This document shows, one piece after another, positions 36,259 through 47,475 of a stretch of DNA of 61,287 nt. This stretch comes from Neelides folsomi. Lineage: Eukaryota > Arthropoda > Collembola > Neelipleona > Neelidae. The DNA lies in NCBI GenBank assembly GCA_034687125.1, contig JAQGBZ010000365.1, positions 1 through 61,287 of the forward strand, written 5' to 3'. Below the pieces are notes generated by a model. That model saw only the letters and a program-made list of their open reading frames with translations. It did no database searches and had not been told where the DNA came from. Each line of letters starts with the position of its first letter. Within the stretch, counting starts at the first letter, position 1. A program made the translations under genes and the position numbers.

Positions 36259-38360
36259 ATGGCAGCTTCACTCTCGTTTCAAGGTAAAGTTAAATTCTTG
36301 TTAAAAATTAAAATAAAATTAATAGATTTTCTAAAAAAATAATCAATTCTCTTTTAAAATACGCAGCTTGGATTCTTAAGTGCTCAACAATTTTATCCAA
36401 GACACATTTTATGCTAAATGATGTTCATCAATTCTATTTAAATTTAAATTTACTTGATGAATACGAATTCGTTAAAACTGAAAAACAACAAGTTGCATAT
36501 TACAAGGGAATTACGAAGTGGATTGAAAAGAACAGTTCAATAAATTTTGAAAAAGAGCTGGTTTTGGTTTTACAAAAAATGGAATGGAATAAAGTTGCAA
36601 AGGAAATTACAGACATTGAAATTCGAACTGGCTTTGAGGGAAAACCTACAATGTCAGTCACATCTAAATCAATCAATCAAACATCAGTTAAAAGTGAAAA
36701 TGAAATTGGCGAAATTTTGAAAGCAAAATTTCTTTCGGAAAACGGATCAAAAATTGATGCTTTAGAAAAAAAGAATCAAACTCCATTAGATTTGGCTTCA
36801 CAAGAAGGGCATTTAGAAATTGTAAAATTACTTTTAGAAAAGGGGGCAAAAATTGACGTTTTAGATGAATCAAATTGTACTCCTTTACATTTAGATTCTG
36901 AAAAGGGGCAATTTGAAGTTGTAAAAGTACTTTTAGAAAAAGTATCAAAAACCGATGGTTTGGACAAATCTAACTTTAAAAGATATCCTTCACTTTTTGT
37001 TTCGACTTTGACGAATATGGGAAATTTAGACATGGGAAATGGAAAATTAAGTTTAGGAAAAAGATCAAAACGCGATAATTTAGATAAATCCAATTTCACT
37101 TATTCACATTTGTCTTCAGATAAAAGACTTGCAGAAAGTTCAAAATTACTTTTAGAAGGACCAAACAAACTTGTTCTGAATAATAAATCCAAATCCACAG
37201 ATTTGGTTTCCGATAATAAACATGCAGAAGTTGTCAAATTACTTTTAGAAAAAGGAGCAAATATTGAAGATCTATGCAAATTCAATTCCACTTCTTTGCA
37301 GTATGCTTCATTTATGGGGCATGTCGAAGTTGTGAAATTACTTTTAGAAAATGGATTGAAAATTGATGCTTTTGATAAAACCAATGTGACATCTTTACAT
37401 TATGCTTCTTATAATGGACACATTGAAGTTGTGAAATTACTTTTAGAAAAAGGAGCAAAAATTGACGTTTTAAATGAATCCAATGCCACTCCGTTACATA
37501 TGGCTTCATTTAATGGGCATGTACAAGTTGTTGAATTACTTTTAGAAAAAGGATCAGATATTGAAGCTTTAGATGAAAACAACTGCACGCCTATACATTT
37601 GGCATCGGATAAAGGACATACAGAAGTTGTTGAATCACTTATAGCAAACCGAGCAAAAATCAATACTTTTAATAAATTCATTTCAACTCCTTTACATTTG
37701 GCTTCACATAAAGGACATGTGAGAGTTGTGAAAATACTTTTAAAAAAAGGGTCAAAAGTTAATGTTTTAAATAAATTTAACTCCACTCCTTTACATTTTG
37801 CTTCAAGTAATGGACATTCAGAAGTTGTAAAATTGCTTTTAGATAAAGGAGCCAATATTGATGCTTTGGATATTCAAATTTGGACTCCTTTACATTTGTC
37901 TTCACAAGCAGGAGATTTAGAAATGGTAAAATTACTTTTAGAAAAAGGAGCAAAGATTGATGCTTTAGATGTATCCAATTTCACTTCTTTACATTTTGCA
38001 TCGAGTTATGGGCACTTAGAAGTGGCAAAATTACTCTTAGAAAAAGGAGCCAATATTGAAGCCTTAAATAAATTTAACTCCACTTCTTTACATTCTGCTT
38101 CAAGTGGTGGACATGTTGAAGTTGCAAAATTACTTTTAGAAAAGGGATCAAAAATTGATTCTTTAGATGAGTTAAACAGGAGCCCTTTGCATTATGCTTC
38201 ATACATGGGACATGTAGATGTTGTCAAAGTTCTTTTAGAGAAAGGATCCAATATTGATAGTCTTGATAAATACAACAAGACGCCTTTACATGTTGCTATG
38301 GAAGAAACACATTTAGGAGTTTTAAAATTACTTTTAGAAAAAGGGGCAAAAATTAGCTAA
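36259..38360 (+). CDS. Ankyrin-repeat protein with helical, CARD-like N-terminus
   Basis: Exon 1 is 36259-36283 (MAASLSFQ plus one base) and exon 2 is 36367-38360; 672 aa. From about residue 133 to the end there are 16 ankyrin repeats of 33 residues with the local consensus GA.IDALDK.N.TPLHFAS. The same 99-bp period shows in the DNA (CTTTTAGAAAAAGGAGC). Repeats 3-5 (about 37000-37220) are degenerate and lack TPLH. Residues about 10-95 form an alpha-helical block (includes QQVAYYKGITKWIEK and FEKELVLVLQKMEW). Its helix spacing and hydrophobic pattern resemble a CARD/death-fold domain, though this is inference. CARD-plus-ankyrin layouts suggest a scaffold or immune-sensing role. No signal peptide or TM is present, so it is cytosolic. 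Strong similarity between repeats implies recent internal duplication. Confidence 0.85.
36716..38356 (+). repeat. 99-bp coding tandem repeats (16 units)
   Basis: DNA-level tandem repeats underlying the ankyrin domain. Units from about 37230 onward are the most alike; units 3-5 are diverged. Confidence 0.85.
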
Positions 38361-38742
38361 CAACTTCTTATACTTAAAATTGAGTCTCAATGAAGAAAAA
38401 TTCTGCAAAGATTCAATATGGTGATGCTGCATTTAATTTACAGTTTCCAATATTATTGTTATCTTAATGTTATAAAAATATTGCCCTATTTCATTACCTA
38501 TCTGTAAAATTAGTATTTACATTCATTTTAAATTATTTTTATAATTATAATGTTAATGTTAAAATTAATAAGTTCATAAAGTGAAACTAAAATTTTTTAA
38601 GATGAATTATTAAAGTGAAAATCTTATATTATTCCTTAAAAGTTGTTCCTTTGAATTCTTTGCATATAAATTATTATTGTTATTCATTATTTAAGTCATA
38701 TCTAACGTCTAATATAAATATTAAATGTGAAATTATTCGCAT
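38361..38742. other. Intergenic, nothing recognised
   Basis: 3' flank of the ankyrin gene; no coding sequence. Confidence 0.5.
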
Positions 38743-39132
38743 TGTAACCGCGTGTTGACAGTACCCCGGGTCCTTGAATCAAAGAGAGCCTTCCTGCAGC
38801 GATTCTTCCTTCTGAGCTCCTACTCTTCTGCTTGAGAGACTGTCTCGATTCGTTCAATTATTGGAGGTTTTATACTTTTTCACAGAATTAATAATAGCAA
38901 AAGTTACAATAGTTTGCATACTCGTGTCAATTTCAAGTTCATAAGAATTCGTTTCCCTCTCATATAAAGGCTTAATATTTTGTCCATCGACATGGGCGAC
39001 TACTCCAGTGTCTGGATATAAGACACGGTAAGAAACCTCTCCTAGACGTTCTAAGACAACTGCTTCCTTCTCGAATGAGCGCGAAAACTTGGGATAACGT
39101 CCTGGTACAGGAACCAACATATATTCATTCAC
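38743..39132 (-). mobile_element. LTR-retroelement fragment: pol tail plus LTR
   Basis: On the minus strand, 39132-38909 encodes the end of a retroelement integrase. It contains FEKEAVVLERLGEVSYRVLY, then VVAHVDGQNIKPLYER, the pattern of the C-terminal integrase domain of Ty3/gypsy-type pol. It leads straight into a block of about 166 bp (38743-38908) that begins TGTAAC and ends GTTACA, carries a TATA-like AGTATAAAAC, and recurs at 56931-57096. That block is the likely LTR. The rest of the element is missing. Similarity between the copies continues a few bases (TAGTTTGCATA) past 38908, so the true LTR edge may be near 38918. Confidence 0.7.
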
Positions 39133-39229
39133 TTCATGATTTTTATGTCTCTGCTTATTTATTTATTGTTATTATTCAGGTATTAGTAATTTATTATTAC
39201 TATATTAAATATCAAAACTAACAATGAAA

Positions 39230-39560
39230 TAGTACGTCGGGTGAGGAATTGTATCTGATGTATGTGTAGGGGATAAATGCAATTTATAAGTTAATGGAGA
39301 CTAAATTAAACCCATTCGGGTAATTAGTACGTCGGGTGAGTATGTATGAGGTATGTAAGGTATAGGAAACTTGGAATTTATAAGTTAATGGGCAACTAAA
39401 GCAAGCCAATTCGGGTATTTAATACGTCGGGTCTCGGGTATCGGCTTATTAGCACGTCGGGTCATCGGCTAAATGGAAGATAAGATAGGCAATGTAATGT
39501 ATTTCGTCGGGTGTCGGGTAATTAGCACATCGGGTATTCGGCCAAATAGTTCATCGGGTA
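39230..39560 (+). repeat. TCGGGT-rich irregular array
   Basis: Eleven TCGGGT hexamers on one strand within about 330 bp, in otherwise AT-rich DNA. Many sit in the longer unit TTAGYACRTCGGGT (39325-39340, 39450-39462, 39512-39526). Spacing shrinks from about 90 bp at the left to 10-20 bp at the right. It is not a clean tandem repeat and has no coding frame. It may be a decayed minisatellite or a clustered protein-binding site. Confidence 0.7.
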
Positions 39561-39834
39561 TCGTGTAATTTGAATCTGTTTTCAAGTTTAATTTTTTATA
39601 ATCTTTCTAGTTCATTTGATAAGTGAATATTAGTTAATTAACATTGAAAGAATCTATAGATAATAAAAATACATAATGTTAATGTATTAATTAAATTAAA
39701 TTGCAAAATCAATATCGGTTTATTATTAAACGTGATTTATCTTTGCTGATTAAAACTGAATAAAAGCATTATAGTTAACAAAGTTGCTAATTTGCTTATG
39801 TATTCATAAACATAAAAATTGGTTAAGAATTTCA

Positions 39835-41376
39835 ATGAAAATGAATTTTATTTTATTAGTCTTCATTTTCTTCTTCGTTAATGTTCAAATTGATTGTCAG
39901 TCCGTGAATGGTAAATTATTCGTTCTCGGTGGAAGCACCAAAGACGATTCTTCTTCCATTTACAATGCATTGAGGGAATCAAGTGGGAAAATCAGACCAA
40001 AAATTGCTGTTGTGATTTCTGCCGCTCCTTCGCTCGCAGATGGTTTGGAAGTTTATTACGATTCTGAACCAGACTCATTGTCATATGAAGAAATATTCAC
40101 TTTCTATGGATTTGTCCCTTCAATTGTGGAATTGGCAATTGACAATTATCACACGGGATCTTCAAATAAAACTAATTGGGGGAAAAGGAACATTGAAAAA
40201 ATTAATGAAGCCGACGTGTAATTAAAACCACAATATAATATTAAACCAATGATTACGGTCAATCAGTTATTCATAACAAGTAATTAAATTTTATTTATAA
40301 TTAATTTTATTAGAATTTTCTTTAACGGCGGTGACCAATCCAGACATTCGCGCAGTTGGTTAAACGACGATGGAAGTGATTCTGATATAATGAGAGCTTT
40401 AAGAGTTAAATATTCTCAAGGGGCGGTGATTGCTGGTTCCTCTGCTGGATGTGCAATTCAATCAGATCCAACTTTTGGGTAATTTTATACAAAAATTTAT
40501 ATTAATTAATTTTAATTTAATCATTTAATTTATTTAAAAATTAAATACAAAGACATTTTGATATTTCAGCGAAGGACGTTCTTACGGCTATTATTATTTT
40601 AATGCGGATTTGAAGAATTGTTCAGTCGGGGAAACAATGTTGGATGATCGCGAAGGTGAAGATTCTTACAGAGCTGATGTAAATGGCGGGTTTTTGAAAG
40701 GATTTGGATTTTTGCAAAATGGACTTTTGGACTCACAGTAAGAAATTAATTAAACCGTTTTTAAATTTAAATTTATTATAAATAAATAAATTGTATATAT
40801 TTAAATTGAATCATTGAATTGTATTTATTTTGATTTAACTAAAAGAATTAATTGTAATTTATTAGTTTTGATGCACGTGGCCGTTTAGGACGTTTAGTTG
40901 TAACGATGAAGCAAACTGGAATCAATTTTGGTTTTGGCGTTGATGAAAACACGGGTTTGTATTTCCACGATGGGAAAGCTGAAGTTTTTGGTTCTTGGGG
41001 CGTTTGGATTGTCGATTCATCTCAAGCAAATTTCCCCCAATCAAAATACTTTGAAGCCAACAATGTGAAATTGAATTATTTGACCGAAGGAGATTCCTAT
41101 GATTTAAATACAAAAGTTGTTTCTTCAGCAAAAGAAGAAATAGAAGAAGAAGACCAAAGTCCGTATCAATCAAATGATATTTTTAAAATTGATGAAATTC
41201 TCGACTCGGCCAAATCCCTCGTTCGATCAATAATTAAAACTTCAGTTGGACTTTCCAGAGAATCGGACCCAAAAGCGGAACTTAAATTTACCAAAAACGA
41301 AGATACAAAATCATACATGTCAAACTTAGGATTTACAATTAACAATCTTGGGTTAGATATTAAAGAAAGAATTTAA
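39835..41376 (+). CDS. Secreted cyanophycinase-like S51 peptidase
   Basis: Exons 39835-40217, 40314-40478, 40570-40737 and 40866-41376; 408 aa, in phase. A signal peptide (MKMNFILLVFIFFFVNVQI) is followed by NGKLFVLGGSTKDDSS, FFNGGDQSRHSRSW, the nucleophile elbow AGSSAG (Ser171), and DSHFDARGRLGRL with the conserved His239. These match cyanophycinase and peptidase E (MEROPS S51), which use a Ser in GxSAG plus a downstream His. Cyanophycinase releases beta-Asp-Arg dipeptides from cyanobacterial cyanophycin; an animal enzyme could act on that or on other Asp-rich or isopeptide substrates. The last 110 residues include an acidic stretch (EEIEEEDQ) not typical of bacterial enzymes. The gene has introns and a eukaryotic signal peptide, so any transfer is old. 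Confidence 0.88.
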
Positions 41377-41710
41377 TTATTAATTATTAATTACATTTAA
41401 AGATTGTTTCATAAAAATTTTGATTTACAAGTTTAATTTAAATCTTTCAATTCTTTATAAATTCCACTCAATAAAAACATGGAAAATCAATTAAATATTT
41501 GATTCATTCAATGATTCATATGATAAAATAGAATTTAAAAATTAATTATCGAACTATGTATGTAATAATATTGTGTTGATAAGATTAAAACTTTAATTAT
41601 CAGTAAAAGCACCAATACCATATATATATATAAGATTTACAGTCACTATATTTTAGCAATTACAAAATTGCAAATTTAAATTGTTTAGTGTTATAAAATT
41701 AATAATTAAA

Positions 41711-44166
41711 ATGCAATTTTTATTTTATTTCTTTTTGTTTATTGGAATTTCTCATGCTGATTTTTCTGAAGATCAAATTGAATCGATAAACAAATTGGCT
41801 GAGGAATTTCGCTTGGAACATGAAGTTAAAGGTTTAAGTTTAACGGTTGTGAAAGGACCAGATTCATTTTCAACTGGATATGGGAAAAGAGACGAAGCGA
41901 AAGATGAAAATGTTGACCAAGACACGTTGTTTGCAATTGCTTCAGTTTCTAAATCTTTCACGGCAGTTTTGGCTGTCAAAGTCCTCAATGAGAAATTCCC
42001 CGATCTCGGGGAAAGGGCTTTAGATACGCCTTTAACAGAAATTGTAACAAATGCCAATTTCACATTCGTTGACAAGTAATTAACATAAGGAATTTAAAAT
42101 TAATTAAAATAAATTTAATTTGTTAATTATGATATTGATTTGTGATTTATCTGAAATAGATTTCGTCACGAGAGCGTAACATTTAGAGATTTGCTCGCCC
42201 ATAGAACTTGCCTAAATCCTGATTCGACTGACGCTGTGATGTTTCAAGCCTATGAAAATTATGATGACTACATTTAGTAAATTGATAAATTTGAATCTTA
42301 AATCAATACAAGGCGGCAATTACAAAATTATTAATTGAATTTGTGTACAAATTATAATTCGCTTTAATTGAATAAGAATAAACTTATTTATATAGTCGAT
42401 TGAGATATGCTGAAGAAATGTGTTCAATGAGAACTCATTTCCTATACAATAATGGAATGTACGAGATGGCCTCTTATTTAATTGAATTTATTGCTCAGAA
42501 ACCCTTTAAAGAACTTGTAAGTTTAAAATATATAATTAAGTACAAATACAATACACATATAACTTAATATTTGATTTACTTGTATTCATTTAATAAGGCA
42601 AATGCTTTTTTCACCTCGTTGGGAATGACCAGAACAAAGTTCATAACAAAGAATTGGAACGAAAATGAAAATATTGCCCAGGGTTATTTCTTGAATAAAA
42701 ATGGACAGATTCAATTGCTAGATCCAAAACAATTTGAGTATAATTAATTTAAAAATTTTCATGTATTTGAATATATAATCAATAATTACATAATTAACAA
42801 TCTAATCTAAATTTATAATTAATTAGAACAATCGAAAAATGTTGAAATAAAATTCAAACTCTTTTTGTTTTAAGTCGATGGGAAGTTTTGTCTGGTTCCG
42901 GAGGGATTTTAAGTACTGCGAGTGACATGGAGAAATATTTGAATTTATATCTTAATAAAGGAAGTGTCGGAGGAGTTCAAATTCTTCCTGAGGTCATTTA
43001 AATAAATATTTTAATAACTAACTAAAATTATATGGATTAAATATAATGAAAATTATTTGAATTTAGGAAGTATTAAATTGGCTTTACAGACCTTCAATGA
43101 TTTCAGATAATTCTCTTTACGCCCTGGGGCTCAACGTCCGATCATTTACAGGTAAATTTATCCTACAAATTTTAATTATTTTATAATTTAATTATTACTA
43201 GTTAATTAATTGTTCTCTTATTGTAAATGTACAGGATATACGATGATTCATCACACAGGATTCATTCCCCCATTCTCAGGCGTCCTTTCTTTTATTCCTG
43301 AATCAAACATGGGAATTTATTCAGTAGCAAGCGGACCTTCATTCATCCAAGAAACAAACAGATTAGGATGGGAAAATTTCCAATTGGAAATTTATAAAAT
43401 TATTAATGGTTGTTAAAATCTTTTATTATTAATTGACAATATTAAAAAATTTACATCAACTTAATCCAACTTCATTAAACTCTTATCAAATCTAACATTA
43501 AACGATTAAAGATTATAATTAATATTATTATTAAATTATATTTTAGGATCCATTCCAGAAATTTCTTCATTTAATTTTCCAAAACCTTCAACTATTAATA
43601 TTTTTGGAACGAGGGTTCAAAGTGAAAGTTTATTAAAAACTAATAATGAAATATTATACGAGGATTTAGTTGGGATTTATGGAAATCGGCTTTTTGGTAT
43701 TTAAATTAAAACAACAAATTTTTGAAAAACATTACTATTAACTTTTATTTAATTACAATTACTAATATTATAATGAACAATTACTTTAATGTTACTTATA
43801 GGAGATTTGAAATTAAGTTTGAATGGAACTGACTTTATAATGGAATATGGATTATCTGGACACGGAATTTTAACCAATTTTGCAAACAATAGTTATTTAA
43901 TCGAATGGAACGCAGAAGCCGAAGACTTTTTAACTGCACTTATGGGACCATTGCCTCCTTTTAATCTTGACGTAATTAATGACGACACTGTAAAAATCGC
44001 AGCAATGGAATTTAAAAGAGGAGCAACTAAAGACACTTTCCCGGAAATTCCCTGGAAGGAAGAAAATGAATGTCCTCCCCCGCCCGATTGTGATTCTGCT
44101 TTAAATCTCATTCCAACATTGACATTTACATTTGCTGCGTTTATTTCATTATTCAATACTTTATAA
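41711..44166 (+). CDS. Beta-lactamase-like (S12) protein, possible lipid-anchored tail
   Basis: Nine exons: 41711-42075, 42160-42276, 42396-42516, 42598-42737, 42875-42992, 43067-43151, 43235-43408, 43547-43696 and 43802-44166. They give 544 aa, in phase. A signal peptide (MQFLFYFFLFIGISHA) is followed by all three class C/PBP motifs: SVSK (78-81), YNN (178-180) and HTG (322-324, in place of KTG). After the catalytic domain comes a beta-rich C-terminal domain (from about 390). The chain ends in CPPPPDCDSALNLIPTLTFT and more hydrophobic residues, which resembles a GPI-attachment signal. Animal relatives include LACTB and LACT-2-like serine hydrolases. The substrate is unknown; D-amino peptides, esters or peptidoglycan fragments are possible. 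The exon 7 donor (GTTGTT) is weak. It lies 334 bp downstream of the S51 gene on the same strand. Confidence 0.88.
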
Positions 44167-44305
44167 ATTCAAATTAATCATATTCGGATTTATCCATCAA
44201 CATTTTAAATTAAAAGTTAATTAATTAATTAAAATTTTTTAAATTTTTTAATTAATTATCATATAATAAATCAATGAGTGTAAAAATTGTAAAATAAATA
44301 AAAAG

Positions 44306-45103
44306 TTACAAAAATTTCAAAAAGTCCTCAAAGCTGTCATGCACAAGTGAAGTTTCAAATGCCAGATGTCTATCTAAATCCTGCGAAAACGCCCTATCTT
44401 CCCGCTTCTCTTTCACTTGTTCTAAATAACGCTCTTTTGGATACAAATCATCAATTCCCACCGGGACTTCCAAACTTTTGTCCAAAAAGGAATAAACCCT
44501 CTCGCACGGAATCCTCAAATTGTTCAAATTGCTTCCCCCATAATTAAAAACAACTTTGCGTTGTTCTCTCACGAATCTCGTGATGTCGTAAACTCCCCGC
44601 ACATATTCATACAAATATCTCAACAGCAATTTATTTTTCGCATAAACCAACAATGAATTCCGCATGTGTCGATCCCCATTAGGTCCATAGTCAAATTCCC
44701 ATCTCACGACGGCGTCCCTTGGGAGGGTTGGAAAAGTTGTGTCGACGCCGATCCTCAAAATGTGTTCAAACCCGATGCGATCGACCGCAAGAGCCAAAAT
44801 GTGTTCGTCGTTGGGACGCTGTTGGTGCGGATCCCATTTGACCGTTCTCATCATGGAAATGAAATTGGGATTTAAAACGAAGTTGGTCCAATTCTTGTGG
44901 GACCATCCTTTGTAGTCAGGGCAATTACGAAAGTTTTGATTTCGAGATGCAAAAGTTGCAATCGGCCCAGGAACTGCTTGGTAAATAATTATATTTTGCG
45001 AATCGAATGTTGCCACGATGTGATTTCCTGTCTCTGGACGGAAGCGTTTTTCTGTTTGGTAATAACCAGTGAGAAATGGCAACGGTCCACTGAAAAATGT
45101 CAT
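44306..45103 (-). CDS. DUF4291-domain protein, intronless copy
   Basis: A single uninterrupted frame of 265 aa. It aligns with the three-exon gene at 10476-11542 from the N-terminus onward: LPFLTGYYQTEKR, HIVATFDSQNIIIYQAVPGP, KWDPHQQRPNDEHILALAVD, RDAVVRWEFDYGP and YVRGVYDITRFVREQRKVVF. The coding part has no introns, whereas the paralogue has two. This fits retroposition, intron loss or separate acquisition. An acceptor-like TATTTCAG just before the ATG (complement 45108 region) suggests a 5'UTR intron. It lacks the acidic tail of the other copy. It runs opposite to and 140 bp from the end of the beta-lactamase-like gene. The biochemical role is unknown. Confidence 0.85.
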   Translation of the reverse strand: MTFFSGPLPFLTGYYQTEKRFRPETGNHIVATFDSQNIIIYQAVPGPIATFASRNQNFRNCPDYKGWSHKNWTNFVLNPNFISMMRTVKWDPHQQRPNDEHILALAVDRIGFEHILRIGVDTTFPTLPRDAVVRWEFDYGPNGDRHMRNSLLVYAKNKLLLRYLYEYVRGVYDITRFVREQRKVVFNYGGSNLNNLRIPCERVYSFLDKSLEVPVGIDDLYPKERYLEQVKEKREDRAFSQDLDRHLAFETSLVHDSFEDFLKFL

Positions 45104-45291
45104 TTTTCTGAAATATAAAAAATTATTACAATTATGATTTTTAAAATTATTTTATATTTAATGACTTATAATTACAATTAAATAAATATTGATTGCGGTT
45201 TACTTGAATTTTAAATTGAGGGTTTTGTATTTGGGATGACTTTCAACTTGAACTTGGTGGGTTGAACGCAGAGGAAGAATGAGAAGAAACC

Positions 45292-45370
45292 ATGAAAGTT
45301 TATTTTATTATTTCTTTATTCGTGATTGTGATTAGAAATGACCTCGGAGAAACAAAATTCACCTTCCTTG
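45292..45370 (+). pseudogene. Orphan signal-peptide exon
   Basis: An ATG in good context opens MKVYFIISLFVIVIRNDLG and eight more residues, then meets a clean donor (CTTG, GTAACA) in phase 1. I find no partner exon before the chemoreceptor gene at 46067. It may be the first exon of a lost or unrecognised small secreted protein. Confidence 0.25.
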
Positions 45371-46066
45371 GTAACAAGATACTTTATATGGATTTAAGCA
45401 TTCAAAAGTCATTATATACTTATTGGTAGTTGGATAATAAAGAACACTTAAAATATTGATTTTTTAATAATATTGTTTAAATAATTTAAAGATCATGAAC
45501 TTCAACTTTGAACTGACCAAATAGAAATGTTCATAGCCAAAGCTCACAAAATGAGTTGAATAATATTACTGGTAGATTATACGTAAAAACATCCTTATAA
45601 CATATCATGTAGATTGATTGAGATATTGCGTGTTTAACCTCCATTTATTCCCCTTTACCTTCACCAACATGAGACCTTATGACAAATGATATTTCCGATT
45701 GCCACCTTACTTCTTTTCATATCTATTGATTTTTGGATGAATTCTCTCAAATTCTTAATGCAGAAAATATTAAATTTCATTTCTGCATTTCTGCCAATGT
45801 TTAATATTGTTTAATAAATAAAAGTTAATTAATTGGGTTTTAGGTTCCTGAATAAATTATGTTTTTAAACTTAAATTTGAGTGATAGATTCAATTAACTT
45901 CTTTGTAAACTGTCCGCTTAAGATTAAAAAAGATTAATTATATCATATGTATATTTACACATTAATCCTGCACTTTAGAAAAGAATTATTTTATTTCGAC
46001 TTAAAAACAGTACCAATCAATTTTAATGAAAGAATTATTAAATTCATAAAACTAATTATAATTAAA
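45371..46066. other. Intergenic, nothing recognised
   Basis: No coding sequence supported. An upstream extension of the chemoreceptor frame (from 45947) is open but lysine/isoleucine-rich and probably not translated. Confidence 0.4.
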
Positions 46067-47475
46067 ATGATTTCAAACAAAGAACTCATTTTAATTCATA
46101 AATATTTTCAATTTTTGAGTTTATTTAACGTGGGGCTATTTGATTGTAAGCTAAATAAAGGGCCAGATGGTATCGTGAAATTGAAATTCAAAATAACCTC
46201 TTCGTCGACTAAATTCATCGCTTGGTTTATTTATTTTTCGCTACTTGTAGTTGATTCTTCATACAAAGTTTTTATTTTCTTTAGTTCTTTAACCCAAAAA
46301 GAAATTAAATTATTTGAATCGGGATTGAATTTCTCAATTGCTGCATGTTTCCTTTATTTGAACGTTTCTTTATTTTGGCATTTTAAAACAAGGAACGTTG
46401 TTTCAAGGGCTCTAAATGATATCGTATATGTTGATTCATATTTGGAAAGTAATTTGAATTAATTTATTATTAATTATAATATAATATTGTAATTAATTAC
46501 ATTTTATCAATTAATAATAAATTTACTTTAATTAGAAATCTTTAAGACACAATTGAAAAGAAGAAAGGAAAGTTCTGGAATTTACAAACAATTGATTTTC
46601 ATTGTAATAATTCCAATCTCATGGGTTTTTGCCGTCTCATTATTAAGAATCGTTTCACCTGAACTTAATTTATTTCATCATAATTTAATTTTATCAATTT
46701 TTCCAAACATCAACGAATCAACTACATTTACAATTTGTGTTACTTTAATTGACTTGATCTGGTCATTCGCCATTCTTGTTCAGATTTTATTTGATGGGAC
46801 AATTTATGTCGTTTATCCAAATTTCATTACATATTGGTTAAATATATTAAAGTTAGTTAATATAATAAAAAATAACATTAAAGCTAATTAATTAATTATT
46901 AAATGAGGAATTTAGATTTGCTTTATAATTAAAAGGAATTTTATTTATATTTCAGAAATGAAATTTCTGAATTAGTAAATGGATCTCAAAATGGCGGAAA
47001 GATTTTTTACCAAACCCTTCATTTACACACTGGAATGAAAATGATTAAATATTACAAAATGCTTTTTCTTCTCAATAAAGATTTCAATAAAATGACGTTT
47101 ATTCTTTTCCCCACTTTGTTTCCTTTCCTTTGTGGGACGACGATTTTCTATACTTTTATTATTTTGCGATTTCCAATTGTAATGAATCCCTTGAAATTCA
47201 TTCCGCTTTTAATTGGCTCTTTGAGTTGTTTCTTTTTATATTCACTCATATTTTACAAAATGTCCAAAGTGGCGAAATGTTCTTTTAGTTTTAATAATTT
47301 AACCAAAAGGAACCAACTCAATGTTTTTAGTCTTTACAAAAGAAATGTAAAAGCCATGCAATCTTTTGGGGTTAATTTGGGGAGTTATTATTCAATTAGA
47401 ATTGAAGTTTATTGGTCTTCGATTGTTTTCATCATTTCTTCAGTTATAAATCTTTTGATAATTTTTCCTAAATAG
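46067..47475 (+). CDS. Gustatory-receptor-like 7-TM chemoreceptor
   Basis: Exons 46067-46448, 46536-46851 and 46956-47475; 405 aa, with phases 1 and 2 kept. TM segments include FIAWFIYFSLLVVDSSYKVF, FIVIIPISWVFAVSLL, TFTICVTLIDLIWSFAILV, LFPFLCGTTIFYTFIIL, IPLLIGSLSCFFLYSLIF and the terminal SSIVFIISSVINLLIIF. The stretch MLFLLNKDFNK before TM5 parallels LLYLLNEDF in the gene at 4911-6902, and both end within a few residues of the last TM. It is therefore a second member of the same chemoreceptor family, with one more intron. The insect GR C-terminal signature is absent. The frame is intact, and the ligand is unknown. Confidence 0.75.

Noticed and set aside
37100..37855. Long minus-strand frames across the ankyrin gene
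   Set aside because: Repeat-driven antisense shadows of the 99-bp ankyrin units.
39230..39560. TCGGGT array considered as a CRISPR or telomere-like repeat
   Set aside because: Spacing is irregular, units are too short, spacers are not uniform, and it does not match the TTAGG-type arthropod telomere repeat.
45947..46066. N-terminal extension of the second chemoreceptor
   Set aside because: The 40 extra residues are Lys/Ile-rich without a membrane or signal pattern, and the Met at 46067 gives the usual family length.
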